Shown here: positions 37,404 through 38,570 of the stretch, in pieces
Layout of the letters: every line of letters begins with the position of its first letter
Numbering within the stretch: position 1 is the first letter of the stretch
Source of the DNA: Bacilli bacterium
GTDB lineage: Bacteria > Bacillota_I > Bacilli_A > RFN20 > CAG-826
Direction: 5' to 3'
Length of the DNA: 38,570 nucleotides
NCBI GenBank assembly: GCA_024683495.1
Contig: JAIKYF010000127.1
Span: forward strand, 1-38,570
Notes under the pieces: generated by a model
Told to the model about the DNA's origin: nothing
The model's database searches: none
Seen by the model: only the letters and a program-made list of their open reading frames with translations
Translations under genes and position numbers: made by a program

Positions 37404-38366
37404 TTAGTCTTCGTGATGGACAACGATTTGATTGAAAGGAATCTCGATGTTATTCTCATCGAAAATGATCTTAATCTCACGGTTGAGATCGCGTTGGACC
37501 TGATAGACATTATCTTCTTTGCACTTAGCGATGAAGAGAAGATTGACGCTGGACTCACCAAGTTCGGAGACGCCCCTATAGAAAGGCCCTTCGACGATGG
37601 CAGGAATGTCGGCCTTCATTCTTTCGAGGTTCTTATTGATGACTTCTTCGACTTCAGGAAGCTTGGCATTATAGGAAATCGCGATGGTTGATTTGGCGAC
37701 CGAGAGCTCTTTGGTTTGGTTGATGAGGGTCTTGATTTGGGAGTTATTGACGATCTTGATGTTGCCGCCGGCATCGATGAGTTTGGTGGTTCTGATGCCG
37801 ATGGAGACCACTTCTCCTCTCCAGCCATCGATGATGACGATATCGGAGACTTGGAAGTCGCCTTCGAAGACCATGAAGATTCCAGCCAAGATATCAGCGA
37901 TCAAAGCCTGGGAGCCTAAACCTATGATGAGGGTGACAACACCAGCGGATGCTAGCATCATCGTCGCGTTGGCGCCCCAGGCGTTCATGATGAAGAAGAC
38001 CGAGGCGATGGCGATGGCCCACTTAAGGAAGTTGACGATCAATTTGGAGATCGTTAAGCCTTTTTTGGTGTGGAAGGTGATTCTCGCCAAATAATGCAAA
38101 ACGATGGCCAGCGTCACCGCCACCCCGATTATTTGGATGGTATGGATGGTGTTAGGGATCGCGTGAGAATACATATACTGCAAGAACGCATTGTTTGAGA
38201 CGGTCACGTCAAAGACGGAGCGCGGGTCCCAGATAATGGTTTTCCCATCAGCCGCGAGGCCTTTATTCACCCCATAGATCTGGGGCGAGAAGATGAAGGC
38301 GAGAATGGTCGCAATCATCAGGACTCCATAGGCAATCCAGAGCCCTAAGTTTCTTTTGTTTTTCAT
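37404..38366 (-). CDS. Small-conductance mechanosensitive channel (MscS family)
   Basis: MMLASAGVVTLIIGLGSQALIADILAGIFMVFEGDFQVSDIVIIDGWRGEVVSIGIRTTKLIDAGGNIKIVNNSQI. RBS AAAGGAGG. Confidence 0.93.
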   Translation of the reverse strand: MKNKRNLGLWIAYGVLMIATILAFIFSPQIYGVNKGLAADGKTIIWDPRSVFDVTVSNNAFLQYMYSHAIPNTIHTIQIIGVAVTLAIVLHYLARITFHTKKGLTISKLIVNFLKWAIAIASVFFIMNAWGANATMMLASAGVVTLIIGLGSQALIADILAGIFMVFEGDFQVSDIVIIDGWRGEVVSIGIRTTKLIDAGGNIKIVNNSQIKTLINQTKELSVAKSTIAISYNAKLPEVEEVINKNLERMKADIPAIVEGPFYRGVSELGESSVNLLFIAKCKEDNVYQVQRDLNREIKIIFDENNIEIPFNQIVVHHED

Positions 38367-38386
38367 GTCTTTTCCTCCTTTAAATA

Positions 38387-38570
38387 TTATGGAATGACGA
38401 AGAAAACGTTTTGATAGTCGGTGCGGCTGACTTCCTCAGAATCCGCATCTAAATAGCTAAATCCCACCGTAGCGGAATAGGTTTCCGCGCAGCCCATGAA
38501 ATTCGATAGATCGTTCTCGCTGAGGGCGGTGGATAAGTTAATGCCGATATATTCTTCATGGGTTGGCGGA
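38387..38570 (-). CDS. C-terminal end of an unidentified protein, truncated by the window edge
   Basis: Manual minus-strand translation gives PPTHEEYIGINLSTALSENDLSNFMGCAETYSATVGFSYLDADSEEVSRTDYQNVFFVIP*. Not on the ORF track, probably because it has no start inside the window. Confidence 0.6.
   Translation of the reverse strand, partial: PPTHEEYIGINLSTALSENDLSNFMGCAETYSATVGFSYLDADSEEVSRTDYQNVFFVIP

Overview
38.6-kb window from a low-GC Gram-positive-type bacterium. The lineage guess (Mollicutes- or Erysipelotrichia-like) rests on abundant Ser/Glu-tethered lipoproteins, an AmiE-type OppD and a very long OppF. No rRNA, tRNA, CRISPR, IS element or prophage was seen. Gene content, left to right: surface-polysaccharide genes (TupA-like ATP-grasp, O-antigen ligase/polymerase-like, GT-D-like); HAD phosphatase; eno; a CBS protein with a HEPN-like N-terminus; HAD; a large Ig-like lipoprotein; DegV; a SIR2-like NADase candidate next to a RlaP-type nucleotidyltransferase; a class-3-lipase-like lipoprotein; a STAS-APH kinase fusion with a SpoIIE/PP2C-HATPase protein; a VUT-family transporter behind what looks like a complete preQ1-I riboswitch, plus an SDR; a subtilase lipoprotein; an MFS transporter; a complete oppABCDF operon; a GH13 amylase lipoprotein; DJ-1/PfpI; a Pr6Pr-like membrane protein; MscS. 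Main points for follow-up: (1) the 856-aa OppF appears to carry four degenerate tandem copies (~125 aa each) of the ABC N-lobe before one intact NBD; (2) a preQ1-I riboswitch whose pseudoknot includes the Shine-Dalgarno of the VUT gene; (3) a SIR2-like protein beside a RlaP nucleotidyltransferase, each an apparently separate transcription unit with its own palindrome; (4) a STAS domain fused to an APH-like kinase, paired with PP2C-HATPase; (5) a HEPN-like RNxxxH motif fused to CBS domains; (6) a perfect cre-consensus site just downstream of a predicted promoter for opp. All domain calls come from reading motifs by eye; no database search was run.
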